NCBI GenBank assembly: GCA_003550325.1
Contig: QKWP01001159.1
Coordinates: forward strand, 76,476-140,475
From: Gigaspora rosea
Lineage: Eukaryota; Glomeromycota; Glomeromycetes; Diversisporales; Gigasporaceae
DNA: 64,000 bases
Reading direction: 5' to 3'
Shown here: positions 59,301-64,000 of the stretch, in pieces
Position numbering within the stretch: position 1 is the stretch's first letter
Layout of the letters: each line of letters begins with the position of its first letter
Made by a program: the position numbers and the translations under genes
The notes under the pieces: model-generated
Databases searched by the model: none
Seen by the model: the letters and a program-made list of their open reading frames with translations, nothing else
Told to the model about the DNA's origin: nothing

Positions 59301-59594
59301 AAATAAAATTATTAGCCAATAATGCAAAGTCTCCTATGCACATCGTCTAGATATAAGGATATTAACGTGTGATACATTATAGTATGGTAGTGAAGAATAA
59401 CTTAATGAGATGATTCAAAAAATCGCATGATAATAATTTATTAAAGAAATTATATATTCGAAAAATGTATAAAAAACATAATAGTTTATTTTAATGAAGT
59501 TTTTCAGACTTTGAGTATAAACATTTATACGATTTTTAAGATATATAGGTGATTCTTAAGGTTTTCACATCAAACACTATTAAATTATTAGCCA
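56370..59594 (+). repeat. Non-coding spacer downstream of kinase copy 2
   Basis: Matches 27,640-31,520 apart from a mariner-type MITE at 58,120 and the absence of the 30.2-kb element. A local tandem repeat of TTTAATTAATTTATATTTAA occurs at 56,780-56,950, where copy 1 has one unit. The 57,060-59,594 part is repeated exactly after the N. Confidence 0.75.
58120..58461. mobile_element. Mariner-type MITE, 342 bp
   Basis: Ends TGGGGTGTCCCCAATTAAAA and its complement, extending over about 34 bp (AACCCATATTTACA inside), flanked by TA at 58118-58119 and 58462-58463. The copy 1 spacer has the empty site at about 29,562. Fragments of the same family (ATGGGCTGCTTCTATT, ACACCCCA) lie at about 18,690-18,726 and 35,165-35,200. 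Confidence 0.88.
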
Positions 59595-59922
59595 TTAAAT
59601 AATTGGAATGCAACCAAGAAACTCAAATCAGCTGTGCAATTGAAGCAAGCAAGATGCTTGTAAAAAATTTTCATGTGATGGATTAGATCGTGGATCCATT
59701 GCAACTTCTAATAACGCATTGTTAATGAGGCAGGTAAAGTCAAAGTCTTTTTAAACTGTTTAATTTTTTCAAAGATGTACTACACATTCAATTTAAACAA
59801 ATTATTTTTGAAGGACTTCACTAAAGATGAAGAATTGCTCTTGCGTTCTATCGGCAAATTATACTCGTCTTTATGACATTATGGTAGATGCCGTAAAAAC
59901 TTTTCGTAGTAGTGGTGACCGT
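59595..59922 (+). pseudogene. vWA / DC1-like gene, copy C, 5' part only
   Basis: Matches copy B from its first exon (GAAACTCAAATCAGCTGTGC, then ATTGCAACTTCTAATAACGC and the GTAAAG donor) to TRLYDIMVDAVKTFRSSGDR. It then stops exactly where the LTR-like repeat begins (59,923). Frames are shifted relative to copy B in exon 1. Together with copy A, which has only the 3' part after the same repeat, it accounts for one whole gene. Confidence 0.6.
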
Positions 59923-60218
59923 TGAGAAGGGGAAAATACTACCCTACTTCTAACTATAATCACAATACACTAATAACACTAACTAAATCAACTCAATCCC
60001 GACGTTCAAGACTTCTAAACCTTGAATCGGCAGGCAGAAAGAGGCGTGGAGGATTTGGTCGGGTCTCAAGGTCCGGAGAGTCTTGGAAGTCGGGGATACT
60101 TGGTTCGACTAACTAGGGTCTTTCGATTATGTCACGAGACTCAAATACTAGGTCACGGGATTTATACTTCAATACGATCTCACTTATCAGGAAGGTATCG
60201 GTTTATACAAATAAGGTA
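59923..60218 (+). mobile_element. LTR-like repeat, left part (fossil)
   Basis: Starts TGAGAAGGGGAAAATACTAC and follows the 14,690 copy for about 300 bp, to TATCGGTTTATACAAATAA. It then ends in a short CG-rich stretch (GCGCAGCGCGTGACGCGG) unlike the other copy. The left flank ends CCGT within the vWA gene. Truncated; no internal coding region. Confidence 0.5.
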
Positions 60219-60489
60219 GCTGCGCAGCGCGTGACGCGGCGCAGGACCAGTATGATCAGCTATGTAGTGATTAAATTTTGGAGTATTTTTCAATTAACTA
60301 TCAAGATATACCGGTATTTATCTGCACTGATTAACACGAATAAAATGATCCTTAGCATACTAGAATAGCTCACTTTTATCAAAAAGATTTTAAGTAAAAT
60401 ACCCGATTTTATTATTTTCACAAATATTATAATAGTGCTATTATGTTTTAAAAAAAAGACAAGATACTCGATTATTTAATATTCCGGAT

Positions 60490-60575
60490 CTAGCCAGATA
60501 AAATTATCTGGCCGGCATTACCATATCATCTGGCTGGCATTAATCTAATATCTGGCCTGCATTAACATATTTACC
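60490..60575. repeat. Short tandem repeat of ATCTGGCYGGCATTA
   Basis: Three to four units of about 27 bp reading TATCTGGCCGGCATTA with variations. Related to the ATATCTGGCCGAAATG repeat at 15.24 kb. Confidence 0.7.
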
Positions 60576-60773
60576 GTAAATTCTCAAGGGCTCGGAAAAC
60601 CACGGGACATAAATCTTTTTTTCTATTTTTGTAATTAGAATAGTATTAAAGTTATTTTGAAGTTAGGAAGGAAAGAATATTTCGACCAAATAGGGGGATT
60701 TCATACCTTAGTTCAAATTCGAACTTTGGTCCAAATGTACCCAACCAAACTAGGTATGAATTTGTACATATGT

Positions 60774-61028
60774 CTAAGTAGGTACAAATTCGTCTATCAT
60801 CTTGTAATTTAACTGATTAGAAGCTAAAAAAAGTAGTATAGCAATATAAATTAGAAACGCAACAACTATGTATGCAGTAAAGGTTAAAAAGTATTTAAGA
60901 CCTATCTTTTTGCCTGAATAAAAAAACAACTCGTAAGAGTTCTTAACTTCAAAAAGATAAATAGCAGAGGTTGTTCTTAAAACAAATACTTCCTTTAGGT
61001 ACAATTTCTCTTGTATTTGTGATAGTTG
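60774..61028 (-). CDS. Possible 3' end of a membrane-protein gene, cut by the sequence gap
   Basis: Open on the minus strand from the N at 61,029 to a stop at 60,774, at least 84 codons with no stop and no ATG near the gap, so any start lies beyond it. The peptide includes TSAIYLFEVKNSYELFFYSG and a hydrophobic stretch of about 25 residues (FLTFTAYIVVAFLIYIAILL) fit for one membrane span, then a short polar tail. No family is recognised. It could be chance in AT-rich DNA, but its composition is less skewed than most frames here. Confidence 0.3.
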   Translation of the reverse strand, partial: QLSQIQEKLYLKEVFVLRTTSAIYLFEVKNSYELFFYSGKKIGLKYFLTFTAYIVVAFLIYIAILLFLASNQLNYKMIDEFVPT

Positions 61029-61029
61029 N
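61029..61029. other. Single N: sequence gap or contig join
   Basis: The only ambiguous base in the window. DNA to its right restarts at the sequence of 57,060, while DNA to its left is unique. Confidence 0.95.
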
Positions 61030-64000
61030 TGAATTATTTGTAATTATTAAGTTTATTTATGAAAACAAATGAAAAAAATAATAACATCCAATTTATTATT
61101 GAGCCCGATGATATTTTCATTGGTATATTTTACGATATAACCTAGTTTTTGTAATTTAATAATTCCTTCTTGTTACCAAATAAAAATATCGGAAATGATT
61201 GTAGATGCTCATATGATGATAAGCTCGCAAACTTTAATCATGATAATCGGATTGCATAACTTGCGGAATTCGCGAAGTATAAATTATCATGAATTTCATA
61301 TTAAGATTTAAAAATGACAAAAAGATAGAAGAAAGTGGATTCTCAACTGCCTTTAAAGCTACAGTATTTTAGAAGAAAGAACTACACATTATTATACTGT
61401 GATATACTGTGATAGCTATCACACCCAAATTCCAAATTCAAATAGAAACAAAAACGAATTAATGAAAGAGGTGATTTATTTTTTAGGCCAACCTTTATTG
61501 AACTAATTTGCGTATTGAAGTGTTAATTGTTATTTAATTTAAATATTAAAACTTAAGAATTATAGTTAAATTGAATTTAAAAATAGTTTATTTTTGGAAT
61601 ATCAAGACCTTGAAACTTCCAAGACTATATTCTCGTCTTAAAATATGCAGAAATTTATTCTTTGGTAATAATCTCCAACTGCTTTACGAATAAAATAGAA
61701 AAATAAATGAAATTTTTACATTTAAGTTTCTATTTCTGAATTAAATTTGTGACGTATTTATTTCAAAATCAATGATTTATAACACTATTTATTTTATATG
61801 TAAGCTTATTTATATAATAATGGATTCTTTTGCAACCTTACATTTTCTTTCGAAATTCTATCAAAAAAAGTTACTTATTATATCTCCGGATAACTCCTAT
61901 GGTATTTCTTTTCTGATTTCGAAATTTCGAAACAGGAATAGGGCTTTTCGAACCCCATTAATTTTCAAAATAAGTTAACTCTGAAACCCCCTATTGTATT
62001 ACTTTTAAGCTTGAAACTACTTATTCTATAGGACTTATTCATCATAATTTCATATGGTCATAATTTATAAGACAACCTATAAGAACATATGGGGTGTCCC
62101 CAATTAAAACAACCCATATTTACATATATTTTATTTTGAGATAATTGAGTTTAATCACTTGTTTTGATTTTCGGACTGATCCGGAATTAATCAAATTTCA
62201 CGATGTTGATTGGTTAAAGATGGCAGGTGACTATCGGATAATCACGTGACTTATTGGCTCTACGCAGCCTCATGTAATTTTTCTTTTTACATTATCTTGA
62301 TTTTTTATTATGCCAATCGACTTTCATTTATAATTAAAAAAAGTCAATCATGTCAAAATTTATATGAATCTAACGAAAACTCATTTTTCAAAAAAATGTA
62401 AATATGGGCTGTTTTAATTGGGGACACCCCATATATCGCTGATTTAGGACTTTCGATACTATCAAAAATGAAAATTACGGAGCCATACCTTATGTAATTT
62501 CTAAATTTTTAAAGAAAACTATTTACTCAAGCTGCGGATATTTATTAATTAGGTATCATCATGTGGAAAATAAATAAATTATTACCAGATTTTTTCACCT
62601 TTTACCTGACTCGGCACAGATTCGAAAATTTCCTAATGGAGGCAGGTTACGGCATAACGACCAGAATTAAATAATAATTAACTAATGCTGTTAATATAAT
62701 AATCAATGTTGATATTTTATGCTCCATTGGAAAATTTCAGTCAAAAATTTCAGTAAATTATCCATTGTCAGCCTTAATAATAATATCTGAAATAACAAAA
62801 CATAATCATAATATAAACAGTTTTGTTGACTAATTTCAATAATGAGAAATCAAGTAATCAAGTTGTATTGTGTGATAATAAATTTGTGCGGTGTTGATAA
62901 ATTATTAACTTTCAGCTTTCTGAATTAAACTAGCATGTTTTTCAATTATTGATTTAAGTCTCTATTCTGAATCTACATATATTTCTTATCCACCTACAAT
63001 ATATAATTGATGAAATTTTCACCTTATTGATAAAATGAAAGAAAGAAGTCGCATATCTGGAGAATGATATTATAATGAAAATCTTTGACCGCAAAAACTC
63101 GAGTTCGGGTTTCGAACTGAGGTCGGGCAAGTAGGATAACATCCCTATATTTTTGTTAATGGTGTTCTATAATTCTGATAACCTTCAGCATGCTTTTTTT
63201 TTTCTTTTTGGTCTTTAGTTTATTTATTTTTTTAAAAAAGTATTTTAAACTGTATAAATAATGTAAACTTAAATAAAATTATTAGCCAATAATGCAAAGT
63301 CTCCTATGCACATCGTCTAGATATAAGGATATTAACGTGTGATACATTATAGTATGGTAGTGAAGAATAACTTAATGAGATGATTCAAAAAATCGCATGA
63401 TAATAATTTATTAAAGAAATTATATATTCGAAAAATGTATAAAAAACATAATAGTTTATTTTAATGAAGTTTTTCAGACTTTGAGTATAAACATTTATAC
63501 GATTTTTAAGATATATAGGTGATTCTTAAGGTTTTCACATCAAACACTATTAAATTATTAGCCATTAAATAATTGGAATGCAACCAAGAAACTCAAATCA
63601 GCTGTGCAATTGAAGCAAGCAAGATGCTTGTAAAAAATTTTCATGTGATGGATTAGATCGTGGATCCATTGCAACTTCTAATAACGCATTGTTAATGAGG
63701 CAGGTAAAGTCAAAGTCTTTTTAAACTGTTTAATTTTTTCAAAGATGTACTACACATTCAATTTAAACAAATTATTTTTGAAGGACTTCACTAAAGATGA
63801 AGAATTGCTCTTGCGTTCTATCGGCAAATTATACTCGTCTTTATGACATTATGGTAGATGCCGTAAAAACTTTTCGTAGTAGTGGTGACCGTTGAGAAGG
63901 GGAAAATACTACCCTACTTCTAACTATAATCACAATACACTAATAACACTAACTAAATCAACTCAATCCCGACGTTCAAGACTTCTAAACCTTGAATCGG
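61030..64000 (+). repeat. Exact repeat of 57,060-60,030 (offset 3,970), probably an assembly duplication
   Basis: Every stretch I compared between the two is identical, including the 342-bp MITE (62,090-62,431), the vWA 5' part (63,565-63,892) and the start of the LTR-like repeat (63,893-64,000). Other paralogous copies in this window differ every few tens of bases, so perfect identity ending at an N suggests two overlapping contigs joined without merging. A very recent tandem duplication is the alternative. Confidence 0.9.

Noticed and set aside
57802-61978. Identical 68-codon frames at 57,802 and 61,772 (and 62-codon frames at 58,984 and 62,954) as conserved genes
   Set aside because: They are identical only because 61,030-64,000 repeats 57,060-60,030. 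The frame is not kept in the paralogous spacer near 29.0 kb.

Overview
The window is strongly AT-rich nuclear DNA from a repeat-laden eukaryote. Short AT-rich introns, expanded Sel1-repeat/protein-kinase genes, BED-finger hAT transposons and a LINE with an RNase H domain together suggest an arbuscular mycorrhizal fungus of the Rhizophagus (Glomeromycotina) type. That assignment is inference; no rRNA or marker gene is present. I see no gene that is clearly intact. What is recognisable is decayed transposons and duplicated, broken host genes.

Layout. 1-2.9 kb: nothing recognised apart from one perfect hairpin. 2.9-9.3 kb: a decayed hAT transposase gene whose last intron is about 4 kb and full of tandem repeats. 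9.8-13.6 kb: MITEs, a GACCC/GGGTC minisatellite and a minus-strand relic with a CCHC knuckle and Sel1-like repeats. 14.7-19.5 kb: an LTR-like repeat abutting the 3' half of a vWA/zinc-domain gene, then its downstream DNA (segment A). 20.0-24.6 kb: five spaced 26-bp palindromes, a small hAT MITE, a MULE-like foldback element and another MITE. 25.0-27.7 kb: a tRNA-type SINE upstream of Sel1-kinase copy 1. 27.7-37.8 kb: its downstream DNA, then a second vWA/zinc-domain gene with downstream DNA matching segment A (segment B), which has taken three extra insertions. 38.1-45.4 kb: foldback DNA, a roughly 100-bp tandem array and more MITEs. 45.6-56.4 kb: Sel1-kinase copy 2, split by an 8.4-kb LINE and a 383-bp mariner-type MITE. 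56.4-60.2 kb: downstream DNA matching that of copy 1, ending at the 5' part of a third vWA gene and the LTR-like repeat. 60.2-61.03 kb: unique DNA running to a single N. 61,030-64,000 repeats 57,060-60,030 base for base wherever I compared it.

How it fits together. The ancestral unit appears to be a cassette: Sel1-repeat kinase, about 4 kb of AT-rich spacer, a vWA gene with DC1/C1-like zinc clusters, and about 4 kb of downstream DNA. The window holds two or three partial copies on the + strand. Because the copies are paralogous, each gives an in-window empty site for insertions in another. On that basis the SINE, the LINE, both mariner-type MITEs, a pogo-type element, a hAT-like element and two smaller MITEs can be called with good support. 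Each gene copy carries its own nonsense or frameshift changes, so all are annotated as pseudogenes, although some single-base differences in homopolymers could be sequencing errors.
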